This document shows, in pieces, positions 10,731 through 20,700 of a stretch of DNA of 64,000 nucleotides (its first letter is position 1; every line of letters begins with the position of its first letter). The DNA lies in NCBI RefSeq assembly GCF_949987535.1, contig NC_080079.1, forward strand, positions 8,002,001 to 8,066,000, written 5' to 3'. The notes under the pieces were generated by a model. It was not told where the DNA came from. It saw only the letters and a program-made list of their open reading frames with translations, and did not search any database. This stretch comes from Balaenoptera acutorostrata. Its lineage: Eukaryota; Chordata; Mammalia; Artiodactyla; Balaenopteridae. The position numbers were made by a program, and so were the translations under genes.

Positions 10731-11088
10731 TTTTAAAAAAATAATTAATTAATTAATTTTTCGGTTGCGTTGGGTCTTCGTTGCTGCGCGCGGGCTTTCT
10801 CTAGTTGCGGCGAGCGGGGGCTACTCTTCGTTGCGGTGCAGGAGCTTCTCATTGCGGTTGGTGGCTTCTCTTGTTGCGGAGCACAGGCTTCTAGGCACGT
10901 GGGCTTCAGTAGTTGTGGCACGCAGGCTCAGTAGTTGTGGCTCGCAGGCTCTAGAGTGCAGGCTCGGTAGTTGTGGCACATGGGCTTAGTTGCTCCACGG
11001 CATGTGGGATCTTCCCGGACCAGGGCTCGAACCTGTGGCCCCTGCATTGGCAGGCGGATCCTTAACCACTGTGCCACCAGGGAAGTCC
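10731..11088 (-). mobile_element. CHR-type SINE (long form)
   Basis: An A-rich tail (plus-strand 'ttaattaattaattttt'), the full CHR body and the head 'ccactgtgccaccagggaagtcc'. A perfect 17-bp duplication gatctttctctaatttt lies at 10714-10730 and 11089-11105. It is one of the best preserved copies here. Confidence 0.95.
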
Positions 11089-11300
11089 GATCTTTCTCTA
11101 ATTTTGAGAAGCACAAGTTTAGGGCTCTGAACACACACAGCGAATTCCTTAGGAGCTGATGTTAAACAACTGGAAAGATTAATTGGAAAAAAGGATCCCC
11201 AAACACAATTTCCCCTGATTTAATGTTTCATCAATGCAGTCAACCCTGACTGAGCCCCAGCCACATGCCAGGGCTGGGAGGGTGCTGGTGGGGCTGCGTG

Positions 11301-11631
11301 GGGTGTGTGTGTGTGTGTCTGTTAGAGAGAGCACATGTGGATGCATGTGTAGAGAGAGCACATGTGGATGCATGTGTAGTGATGTGTGAGTGTGCATTGT
11401 GGATGTGTGTGCAAGTATATGTGACTTGTGTATTGTGCGTCCATGCTTGTGGGCTATGGTGTATGTGTGTGGACACGTGTGTATGTGTACGAGATTGTAA
11501 CTGTATATGAGTGTGTGTGTATGCATGTGTGTGTGGGTTGTGTCTATGTGACTGTGCTTGGCATGTGTGTGTATGTGTGTGTGGTGTGTGTGTATGTGGG
11601 GTGTCTGTGTGTGTGTGTGTGTGCGTGTGAT
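11301..11631. repeat. TG-rich simple repeat tract with a 27-bp tandem duplication
   Basis: About 330 bases of interrupted TG/TGTA repeats. Near its start a 27-bp unit (beginning agagagagcacatgtgg) occurs twice back to back at 11324-11350 and 11351-11377 without a mismatch. The 190-codon minus-strand frame rich in His and Thr, and the Cys/Val-rich plus-strand frames, are artefacts of this tract. Confidence 0.85.
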
Positions 11632-11639
11632 GGGAGAGG

Positions 11640-12140
11640 GGGCATGCAGAGATGAAGAGGACGCTGAGTCATGCTCCCAGGAGCTTTGCCAGGAGAGACT
11701 AGGAGACCTGCGCTCAGCACCCTGTTCCTTGTTATCCAAAGCACCCCCCAACCTCCCTCCCCACCTTCCCCTCCTCTACTGCCCTAAACGCCGGCCACCC
11801 TGGATTGCTTGGGGTTCCCACACCCCCAGCCGTGGCGTCTTTGCCCGGAGCACCTTACTCTCGGTTTCCTATCTGTCAGCCCGCCCGCCTGTGAGGGGAC
11901 AGTCCTCAGTCACCTCAGGCCCTGTGTTTCCTACCCTGTCGCTTTACAACGACTTTGAAATGGTTCCACCCGGGAGGCAGCGGGGTTGCTGTGAGCGTGG
12001 GCGGCTGTGTGAACATCGTGAAGGAGAAGCAGGTTGTCTGTCGTCGTCTGTGATGAGGGTGATGTGTGTCCTGAAATGGTTAAACGAACACCAGAGGCTG
12101 AGCTAGTGGAGGGAGGACTCATCTAGAGAACAAATGAAGA
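11640..12140. other. no recognised gene
   Basis: A moderately GC-rich stretch. The 182-codon open frame at 11558-12106 starts in the TG tract and shows no domain. Confidence 0.4.
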
Positions 12141-12169
12141 CTATTGGCTGAGTCGGGGCCCAGAGTACA

Positions 12170-12450
12170 GGAGGATGCGTGCGGAAACCCCACGGGGAGG
12201 GGGAGCCGCCCACGTGGAGGTGGTTTGCACAGCTGGAGGCCTTGGTGAGGCTCCCGGTTATGACGTCACACACGAGACGACGGAGGGAGAAGAGCCCCGA
12301 GCTCACCGCCTGGAGCTGAGCCAGCCTCCCGCACGGCTTCCAGCTCGGAATCTGCTGGGGAGCCGCCCGGCTGTCCTCATCCGAGGAGCCCAGCGGGCTG
12401 GGCGGACACGCCTGTTGCCGGTGGGCCTCCATCGTTTAGTCATGCTGGGC
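12170..12450. promoter_or_regulatory. CpG-rich segment with a perfect CRE palindrome
   Basis: This roughly 280-bp stretch has many more CpG dinucleotides than its surroundings. The full CREB/ATF site TGACGTCA lies at 12261-12268, followed closely by several CpGs (cacgagacgacgg). No transcript or TATA box can be tied to it, so a promoter or enhancer role is only inferred. Confidence 0.3.
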
Positions 12451-12837
12451 AGCCAGAGAGGCTGACGTGTTTTCTAGCCTTCCTACCGTCTCCTTAGAGA
12501 TGAGGGCGGATAGACTGCCTTTCCGAAGCCAGCGTTTCCACTCTCCATCTAGGTCCCTCGGGTGGATTTGGAGAGAGAAGCTTACGGACTGTGGAAGGCC
12601 GCCTCCAAGATGGCTGCCTCCTGAGACCCTGCTCTCGTGAACCCTGTCTTCCTCTGGACTCACTGATTCTCTTCCAACAATAGAATATGGCAGACAAGAT
12701 GGGATGTGACTTCTGAGATCAAATTATAAAAGACGGCAGCTTCTATCTTGGTGTCTTGAGTCTCTCTTCTCTCTCTCTCTTCCCAATCTTGAATCACAAG
12801 CTTGCACACTGTGGGGACCCTCAGGCGGAGAGGCCCT

Positions 12838-13211
12838 GCCATGGGCTGAAATCTATTCCTTCAAAATTTATGTGTTGACGTCCTAACCCTCAGGACCTCA
12901 GAACATGACTGTATTTGGAGATAGAGTCTTTAAAGAGGTAATTAGGTTAAAATGAAGCCTTTAGGATGGGCCCTGATCCAATATGACTGATCCAGTATCC
13001 TTATAAGAAGAGTATAGGATGCAGACCTAAAAACACAGAGGGAGGACTGTGTGAGGGCACAGGGAGAAGACAGCCGACTACAAGTCAAGGAGAGAGGCCT
13101 GAGGAGAAACAATCCTGCGGGCACCTCAATCCCAGACTTCCTGCCTCCAGAACTGTTGTATAAGCTGCCAGTCTGTGGTACTTGTTATAGCAGCCCGTGC
13201 TGACTAATACA
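12838..13211 (+). mobile_element. MaLR (MLT1-type) solo LTR
   Basis: The order of landmarks matches this LTR group: 'gggctgaaatctattccttcaaaatttatgtgttgacgtcctaaccc', 'ggagatagagtctttaaagaggtaattagg', 'ccttataagaagag', 'cctgcctccagaactgttgtataagctgccagtctgtggtacttgttatagcagcccg' and the end 'actaataca'. No internal region follows, so it is a solo LTR, well diverged. Confidence 0.85.
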
Positions 13212-13212
13212 G

Positions 13213-13514
13213 GCCCACAACTGCACCACAAGCCTGCAGGCACGTCTTCTGAAGCCTGCTGACAGCCACACAAGTGGGCTTGGAAGCGGATTTCCCAGCC
13301 TTCCCAGGTCAAGCCTTGAGATCTAACTGTAGGCCTGGCTGACAGCTTTACTGCTGCCTCACCAGGGACCCTGACCCAGAAGCGTCCAGTTGAACCACAT
13401 CTAGATTCTTGAGCCACATGGTATCCTCTCTCTACTGTGAGACAATAACCCTTGGCTGTTTCATGCGGTTAAGCTTTGGGGTAATGTGTTACACAGCAAC
13501 AGAGAACTAGTATG
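13213..13514 (+). mobile_element. second, 5'-truncated MaLR-like LTR
   Basis: The 3' half only: 'cacaagtgggcttggaagcgg', 'gctttactgctgcctcaccagggaccctgacccagaag', then 'gttaagctttggggtaatgtgttacacagcaacagagaactagta'. It abuts the preceding LTR but belongs to a different subfamily, like those at 40.0 and 57.6-58.7 kb. Confidence 0.65.
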
Positions 13515-13608
13515 CCTCCTCATCCTTCTTGGCTAGAGTGACCATATATTTTATTGATCACACCAAGTCAAGGCTTTTGAGGGGGAAAGGAGATTCTAAA
13601 ATGATTAA

Positions 13609-13974
13609 AGGGACTTCCCTGGTGGCACAGTGGTTAAGAATCTGCCTGCCAATGCAGGGGACACGGGTTCGATCCCTGGTCTGGGAAGATCCCACATGCC
13701 ATGGAGCAACTAAGCCTGTGCGCCACAACTACTGAGCCTGTGCTCTAGAGCCCGTGAGCCACAACTACTGAGCCTGCGTGCTGCAACTACTGAAGCCCAC
13801 ACACCTAGAGCCCATGCTCCACAACAGGAGAAGCCACCGCAATGAGAAGCCTGAGCACTGCAATGAAGAGTAGCCCCTGCTCGCCACAACTAGAGAAAGC
13901 CCGCGCACAGCAACGAAGACCCAACGCAGCCAAAAATAAATAAGTAAATAAATAAAATTAAAAACCAAAACAAA
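13609..13974 (+). mobile_element. CHR-type SINE (long form)
   Basis: Head 'gggacttccctggtggcacagtggttaagaatc', tRNA-like B-box 'gggttcgatccctggtc', full body, and a TAAA-rich tail at 13934-13972. I could not fix a target duplication. Confidence 0.92.
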
Positions 13975-14109
13975 ACAGTTCTTTATATTGATTATCTGAA
14001 TATAAATAACAAAAAAAGCAGAATAGTGTACTTTAATCAGTTTCTTAAGGCGTGTCTGTCTCTAACATAATGTCAATGGTATTCAATTTTTTTCCTGATA
14101 TGGCCTCAT

Positions 14110-16560
14110 CACTTTAATTTTTTTTTTCCACAAAATTTCCCATAAATATTCTTCAAAGAGATATTTTGTGGTTAGTAAATTTGAAATTATTGACACCTTT
14201 AATCTACTCTTTGTTATAGACTATAATATTCTTAATTGGGAAAATATTCTCTCTATAGGTGTTAGGGTACCTAGTGGGCTTGGGAAAAATGAAGGATGTT
14301 CTCAATGCTACTTTTTGGCATTAAAATGTGAAAATCTTTCCGCCTAACTATTTTACCAGGTACTGTCTTTTTTTTTTTTTTTTTGATCTCAGATGTTTTA
14401 ATAGGGGCTCTTATGCACTATGTACAGGATTCTCTGCCGTAGGTGGCCTGGTCGCTAGTGACCTGAATGACACCAAAAACCAAGGGCAGCTCAGGGGCCA
14501 CTAAACAGGGACTGTCTTGGCTGGCTTCACATCTTCAATCTCAGAAGACAGCCAGCGGTGAGTGCGGTGACGCCGCAGCACCTCGATGGCCTTGAGCTCC
14601 AGGGGCGTGGCCTGAATACCCAGGCCTTCCAAGCTAGGCAGGTGAGGCAGGGTCATGTCTGTGATGTGAACTCGCTCCACTTTATCCCTCGTGGTCCAGG
14701 GCTCAAACGGACTCATTTCAAAGAGTCGACCTAGCCATCGATATGCAAAATGTGGCAAAGGGTATGCCAGGAAGGGTCTGTGAGCCATGGCAAAGATGTA
14801 CTGCACCAGGTCAAAGAGGACGTACCAACTGGGCCCAACAAAAGCAAAAGTTTTCCCTCTGGCATCTGGATCCTTAACTGCATTAACAATTCCTTTGGTG
14901 ACATCCACAATATATATTGGTTGTTTCACTGTCTTCTTGCCCAAGGAAATAAGAGGGACAACACCAAACCATTGAATTCTTGCAAAATAATTGAGGAATC
15001 TGTTCTCTCTTCCAAAGATGTCCGATGGCTTTATGATGGTAGCTTCTGGAAATGTGTCTCTCACTTCTTTCTCTCCAGCAGCCTTATTTCTCAGATATTT
15101 AGAAGGGCTTTTAATATCGGCATTCAGATGTGAAACGTGAATAAAATTTTCAACTCCAACTTGCTTGGACACTTGAGCGATTGCTTGGGGAATCTTTACA
15201 AAAACATCCTAAAAATCAAAGTTTTTGGTTTCCCATTCTCGCCCAACGAGATTGATGACCACGTTGCTGTGCTCTACAGTGCTTAGGATGGAGTCCTTGT
15301 CTCTCCCTTTCCATTCCAGAAGGATAATCTGGCCCAGGTCACCCATGGGGCGAAGGTGCATGGTATCATATGGCTCACCCTGGTAGGGGACGATCACTTG
15401 TGACCCCATGCGACGTGACATTGGCAGGACCCGGACACCTCGGGGGTGAACGGTGGCCGCCATCTTTTCCCACAATCCCCTGCCACCGGCGCTCGGCCGA
15501 CTTCGGCTCCCAGGTACTGCCTTTTTGCCTCTTTCCAGAATAGTTTTCTTCAGCAAATATTTTTACAAGACAAAACTCATCAAATTGTCTTTATGATTCT
15601 TTTGAATGCTTCATTAAATTTAGATGCTGCAAGATGGTAGGCTTTTTCAATCTCCTGCCCGTCTGGGACAGAATGTCATTTCTTCTAATTAAAAATAGAA
15701 GCTCCATCAAAAGATTCTTCTTACAAGTCAAGATATTCTGAAGTACCCTTATAGAATTTCAATATTGAGCTCTCATTAATTAATGTATTCCCTTTCCCCC
15801 GTACTTTTTTAGGGATAAATTCCAATGTCTTTTTATTTGCAAGCTTTGTTTTCAATTAATGTAATTCTTTCAGAGCTTCAGAAACTAAAAATCCAAGTGT
15901 TAAATCATCAAGGTTTTCTAATTTTTTTGAACAACATGCATCCAAAATTTAGAGAACTCATTTACAAAAAAGTTCAGTATTGTTGTAGGGCACTGAGACT
16001 GACTTCAAAAGTTCGAAGTATTCTAAAATCTGATAGATGGCAGGTAGCAGAGACAAACCACATTAAGCCATGCTGAAGCATGTTTTTTCTTTTTCTTTTT
16101 TAAACTTCATCAGTGTTGTAACAAAATGTTGGCAACTACAGCTTTTACTTTATTGGTAGAATACCAGCTTATTTGGATCTAATATGAATTATATGTGTAC
16201 CATCAACAATTCCAAGTAAATTTCTGCTTCATAGGTTTCTTAATTTAGTAAGGATTTTTTTTTTACCATGACAGTGTGCTCCACCAAAAACTGTATTTGT
16301 ATTATCATTGCAAAAACAAGTACTATTTAGCTTAATGTCAATTGCACAATAGTATTCATAATAGTTTCAGATGATGCTCAATTAATAAAGAAAACTTCCA
16401 AAAGCTTTTTTCCGAGTCCATGACTTGGATGAAAAAAAAAGGAAACATTATTGGAGTTAGTTGATTTTTCTATTTGAGGAATCTTATGACACTGAAATAA
16501 AACTTGCATTATTTTAACTATTTGTATAGTTTTCCTAGTGAAGTTAACATGTGAACAGTG
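14110..16560 (-). pseudogene. degenerate hAT-transposase-like relic, interrupted by the NDUFA9 retrocopy
   Basis: Conceptual minus-strand translation with frame changes gives pieces reminiscent of the hAT-type RNase-H-like domain in domesticated vertebrate transposase proteins. At about 16350-16190 I read CFCNDNTNTVFGG, then a charged stretch and NLLGIVDGTHI, resembling the family's 'CxDNTNTNFGG ... LIGxxCxAHI' region. At about 16060-15920 follow pieces like WFVSATCHLSDFRILRTFEVSL. Weaker C-terminal-like pieces lie at about 14130-14330. Stops and frameshifts are abundant, so this is a fossil. It may be a DNA transposon or a retrocopy of a hAT-derived host gene. The NDUFA9 retrocopy lies at 14371-15509. 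Assignment is by eye and tentative. Confidence 0.4.
14371..15509 (-). pseudogene. NDUFA9: processed pseudogene (retrocopy) of NDUFA9
   Basis: An intronless copy of the 39-kDa subunit of mitochondrial complex I, a short-chain-dehydrogenase-like protein. The frame begins at ATG 15463-15461 and ends at the stop 14503-14501, 963 nt in all (320 codons against 377 in the human protein). Codons 1-17 join directly to RMGSQVI at 15413/15412, so about 57 codons are missing in frame, including the Rossmann GxxGxxG motif and the rest of the N-terminal leader. One nonsense change (TAG at 15211-15209) follows NFDF where the family has Glu. The remainder to the C-terminal EDVKPAKTV is otherwise open. There is a 3' UTR with an ATTAAA signal (complement of about 14399-14404) and a poly(A) tail (T run about 14368-14384). 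Target duplications ccaggtactgtcttt (14356-14370) and ccaggtactgccttt (15510-15524) differ at one base. Confidence 0.95.
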
Positions 16561-17100
16561 ATAGCGCCACTTTTTGTACATGAATATGACAGTTTGGAAT
16601 TGAAAATGAATAAAATTTGAGTCTCACATTTATTAGGATGTAGAAAATGGTAATAGCCTATCTCTCTTGAGGAAATACTAAGAAATGACCGAATAAAAAA
16701 GTACATATTTTTAAAAAGCTATTGAAGACCTGAGGATGCAAGGAAGTCTATATTCCAGGTTGAGAGCCAATCCTTTCTAGCTGAGCAAAGAATTGGTGGC
16801 TGATGTTATACCTGGGAAATATTATCTAGACAGTATATGGGTGGGTAGAGAAATGAATTTGCCATAGATAAAGATATTTTGCCGGAAAAAAATACAGTAA
16901 GCTAAACTTTTAATGATTGTAGTTTGGCATGCGTGATTGGAATTTTGAAGAGCCCCAAATGCAAAGCTAAGTCTATTCTGTTTTAGGATTTCCATTTTTA
17001 AAAATTCCGTGGATTACTTTTTTATTTGCTGGAGAATATTCTGAGAGAACGTTTTTCAAAAAAGAATATTTGGGATGTAAATTTTCTAAGTATTTTTATG
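16561..17100. other. AT-rich sequence, no recognised gene
   Basis: Strongly AT-rich with short poly-A/T runs. It may be the outer part of the hAT-like relic or another worn-out repeat; I cannot tell. Confidence 0.4.
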
Positions 17101-18320
17101 TCTCAAAAGATTTATGTTGTCCCTACACTTATTAGTTTTTAAAAGAAGAGTTAGCATTATAAGTTTAGAATTTTATTTCTTTAATAAGGACTCTGGGGTG
17201 TCACTCTATTGTCTTCCAGTTTCCAGTGTTGCTGATGAGAAGTCACATGTCAAAGGTGATTATAATTCCTTTGCAGATAATCTGTTTTTCTTGTCTGGAA
17301 GCTTTTAGAATCTTCTTGTTCCTCCTGGAGTTCCAGTTTTCAGGAGAATGTGTCCGGGAGTGGGTCTTTTTTCATTCATTCTTCTTGGTACCTGGTGTGT
17401 TCTATTGACCTGAAGATGTGCATGTTCCTTCAGTGCTTGGGGATGTTATTCTATCATTTGTATAATTTATATATTTTCTTCCTTTTATTTTTTCCTAGAA
17501 TTCTTAATAGGTTGATCTTTTTAGGTTGATCTCATGCGTCTCATATATTTTCTCTCATATTGTCCTCTGTCTTCTTGATACACATTCTGAGAGAGTTCCT
17601 GAACTTCAGGGTTTTTTGTTCTAGCAATGGCATTTCTAAGAACTTTTTTTTTTTTAACTTTTTATTTTATATTGGAGTAGAGTTAATTAACAATGTTGCG
17701 TTAGTTTCAGGTGTACAGCAAAGTGATCTGGTTATACATATACATGTATCTGTTCTTTTTCAAATTCTTTTCCCATTTAGGTTGTTATATAATATTGAGT
17801 AGAGTTCCCTGTGCTATACAGTAGGTCTTTGTTGGTTATCCATTTTAAATACAGCAGAGTGTACATGTCAATCCCAAACTCCCTAACGATCCCTTCCCCC
17901 AGCCTTCCCCCTGGTAACCATAAGTCTACGAACTCTTTCTTGATCTCTAACTGCTCCGTTTTAAGCACAACCTGTTCTCTTTTTAGGGCCACATTATCTT
18001 CTTGAATTTCTCTAAGGACATTCATCTTTTAGAAGTTCCTTCCGTTCTTTGAATCTGTTTTCTCACCCTGGTTCTTGCCTTCTGTGCTCTGGGTGTTCTC
18101 TGTGAAGGGAGAACCGGGGTGGTGAACGTCTGCAGGTCGTGAGGGTTTCTTTGCCTCTAGCGCAGAGTCATTCTGCTTGGATTTCTGCTTGGACAGTGGG
18201 CCCCATCAACCTGAAGATTTATATATTCCTTTAGCACTGGGGAATGTAATTCTAAGATTCATATAATTTATACATTTTCTCCATTTTATTATTATTTTTT
18301 CTAGAATTCCTAGTAAATCC
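17101..18320. repeat. old interspersed repeat with an internal duplicated block and an L1 insertion
   Basis: The text 'gtcttccagtttccagtgttgctgatgagaagtcacatgtcaaaggtgattataattcctttg' resembles an old LINE-derived repeat. A block at 17409-17516 ('acctgaagatg...cattt...ttcctagaattc') recurs in diverged form at 18209-18320. The L1 3' end at 17641-17926 splits the unit. Family unassigned. Confidence 0.4.
17641..17926 (-). mobile_element. L1 3' end, short 5'-truncated copy
   Basis: A T run (minus-strand poly(A)) at 17643-17655 is followed by the L1 3' UTR signature 'gtgtacagcaaagtgatctggttatacatatac', 'gagttccctgtgctatacagtaggtctttgttggttatcc' and 'ccccctggtaaccataagtcta'. Flanks gaactttttt and gaactctttct suggest the target duplication. 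Confidence 0.88.
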
Positions 18321-18707
18321 TGACATTTCCCCCAGAGTCTTCTCCCCAGTGTGGGGGGGCTCCTGAGAGGTCCAGCATGTTGACTGGTTGGTTTTACATC
18401 GGTGTGAATAGGTTCGGAGTAGTCAGGCCATTGGGGCCCCAACAGGCCAAGCACTTACGCACATACCCTACCACCCTCTGTTGTAGGAAGGATGCACCAT
18501 CATCAGACAGGGAGCTGGGGCTCAGAGCTGGGGGTGTAAAGCCTGAGCTGGAATTAGGACGCTTGTGATTCTGAAGCCCAGACTACGGCATCATGAGAGA
18601 GAAGGACATGAGGCTTGAGAGAGTCTGGGACAGAAGGATGGGCAAAACTTGTGGGTCAGAGGGAGAAGGAGGCATCAGATTGTCAGAGGGGCCAACATAG
18701 AAACAGA

Positions 18708-18710
<3 letters not shown>
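18321..18710. other. no recognised gene or repeat
   Basis: Mixed-composition sequence leading into the TG microsatellite. The frames have no recognisable domain. Confidence 0.4.

Positions 18711-18744
<34 letters not shown>
18711..18744. repeat. (GT)n microsatellite
   Basis: About 15 uninterrupted GT units after 'agacgt', ending in gcgcgc. Such a run is probably polymorphic. Confidence 0.95.
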
Positions 18745-18748
<4 letters not shown>

Positions 18749-20350
18749 TGGGGGAGAGCTGGACAGGGCAGAGGGGAGAATGCCTCCCGGATGTGTGGAG
18801 GCTGAGGTGAGGCGTGGCTGGAGGCCACTTTCTAGCTGGAGGGTAGAAATGCAGGCCTGGGTACCAGCGTCACAGCCAGGGAGGCTGGGGACCCAGAGGA
18901 CGACCAACCTCCCAAGAGAGGGTAGAGGGAGGAGCAAAGTCTGAGCTCCACCCGCTCTGGGGCTGGGAGAGAAGGAGGGAGAGCACAGGGGTGTGTAGTA
19001 TCTGCTTCATCCACCCCTCCCTGTCTCCCTCCATCACACAGACTGAGTGGCTCTGCTGTCTCAGTCTGGCTGGGCACGGGGGGGGGGCACTGCAGGCGGG
19101 CAGGCTGGACTTCCTCACCCCGAGTTGCCCTTTTTTCCATAACCGTGGCCCACGAGACACCCTCTGTGTCTAAAGCGAGCGGCAGCCGCCTACCTTGGTG
19201 TCCCGCAGTAAAAGCTACGATGCCCCATCACACGGGTGAGCTCACGTGTTCCCGACACTTACTCCAAGCTGGACGTGGACTTAGGCGTTCCCCAGACGTG
19301 GGGGTGACCTCAGCTTGCTTAACCTCTCCAAGCCTCGATTTCCCCGTGTGTAAACCTGAGACAATAAGATTTTGGTCATTTAAACTTTTCTAAGCCTCAG
19401 GTGCATCCACGAGAAGCGGGGTCAGGACACTCCCTTTCCCGGGGGCTGGGAGGCTGTGCGGTGTCCGTGTGGTCATTGTAGCTCCCAGTTTACAGTTCAG
19501 GGAACGTGCACGAGGTTTGGTGGCTGCCCCCTGCGTCGTGGATGGATCCAGGCTCCGTGGCTGGGGGTGGAGGGCCTGGGACCTCTGGATGTCGGTCTCC
19601 TGTTGAGCTGGACGGATCCGTGGCACAGCTCAGACCCCCCGTGCTGTGCTATCTGAGCCCAGCACCTGTGCCCACGGGGCCTGTCTGCTTCCTGGAGAGA
19701 AGAGAGGAGAGTGTGAAATCGCCTTCCGAGGTGACAGTACATGACGATTCAGCCGACACAGGCAAAGGCTCTCCGCTGTGTCCTCACTGCTCAGCTGAGC
19801 TCTGATGTGAGGGGACCGGCTTGTTCAGGGGAAATGGGTGACCAAGGATGGAACAGCTGGGCAGAAGAGCTGTCACCAGACATCCATTGTCGGATGCTGG
19901 TTCCAAGGTCTGCAGGTGTGGGCGGCTGGTGGTCCCAGCACGTGCAGCGAAACCCACCTTCTGTTGGCAGAGGCTCTGAGAGCAAGCTGCTTTTGACCTC
20001 TGGGCACACGCAGCCAGGCTGCAGACAGCGATGTTTGGTTTACTGCCTGACAGCCACTGGGAGAAACGTGGTACGGCACCGAGCTCGCTGGGTGCTCAGA
20101 CTCCGGAAGGAAATGGATTTTGTGTCATCCAAGCTCATCTAGAACCAAAATCAGCTCCCTGCTGTCCGCTCCCAGCCGGAGACAGCTGTTCCTGCAGCTC
20201 CGCCCAGATGCTGGCCGTGCTCAGGGTGCCCGCCTGCCTCTCTCCGGGGGGCTTGACATCCCCAGTGGGCTCGGGAGTCACCATTGACAACGCATTTCTA
20301 CCACCTCCCTTGCGAATGGTCCTCTTCCACCCTCAGGCAGGCAAGCCCAA
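18745..20350. other. GC-rich sequence, no gene assigned
   Basis: A G run of about ten bases lies at 19078-19087. A possible old MIR (+) lies around 19220-19385 ('tgcttaacctctccaagcctcgatttccccgtgtgtaaacctgagacaa'). Many overlapping open frames on both strands are expected from GC-rich sequence and show no domain. Confidence 0.4.
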
Positions 20351-20354
20351 GCGC

Positions 20355-20700
20355 GTTCTGCCCATTTCACAGCAGAGGCAGGCTCAGAAGGGCCCGCGCT
20401 TGGTTTAATGCTCTTTTGCTGCCATCTCGAAATTTGAATACTATTATCTTTTCAAAAAATATTTATTTTTATTTATTTGGCTGGGTCTTAGTTGCGGCAC
20501 GTGGGATCTTGTTTGCCGCATGTGGGATCTTTTTAGTTGCGGCATGCGGGATCTAGTTCCCTGACCAGGGATGGAACCTGGGTCCAATCCAGGGAGCTGG
20601 TGATTTCCCCTGAGCTCCTCCCAGACAGAGACTGGCCAAGCCCAAGGCCACATGCTGGGATCTGAGCCCGGTTTGCCTGGCTCCCAAATCTAAGCTTTTG
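20355..20700 (-). repeat. MIR fragment interrupted by a CHR SINE
   Basis: 'cccatttcacagcagaggcaggctcagaaggg' before the SINE and 'ggccaagcccaaggccacatgctgggatctgagcccggtttgcctggctcccaaa' after it read as one reversed MIR. The intervening sequence around 20456-20590 is a degraded CHR SINE. Confidence 0.5.
20456..20590 (-). mobile_element. CHR-type SINE, 5' end lost
   Basis: A T/A-rich tail, 'ggctgggtcttagttgcggcacgtgggatctt', a duplicated 'gttgcggcatg' block and 'ctagttccctgaccagggatggaacctgggtcc'. The usual 'accaccagggaagtcc' head is missing, so this copy is truncated or converted. Confidence 0.75.

Noticed and set aside
11179..11751. 190-codon frame rich in His and Thr (metal-binding look)
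   Set aside because: It is the antisense reading of the TG-rich tract, not a metal-binding protein.
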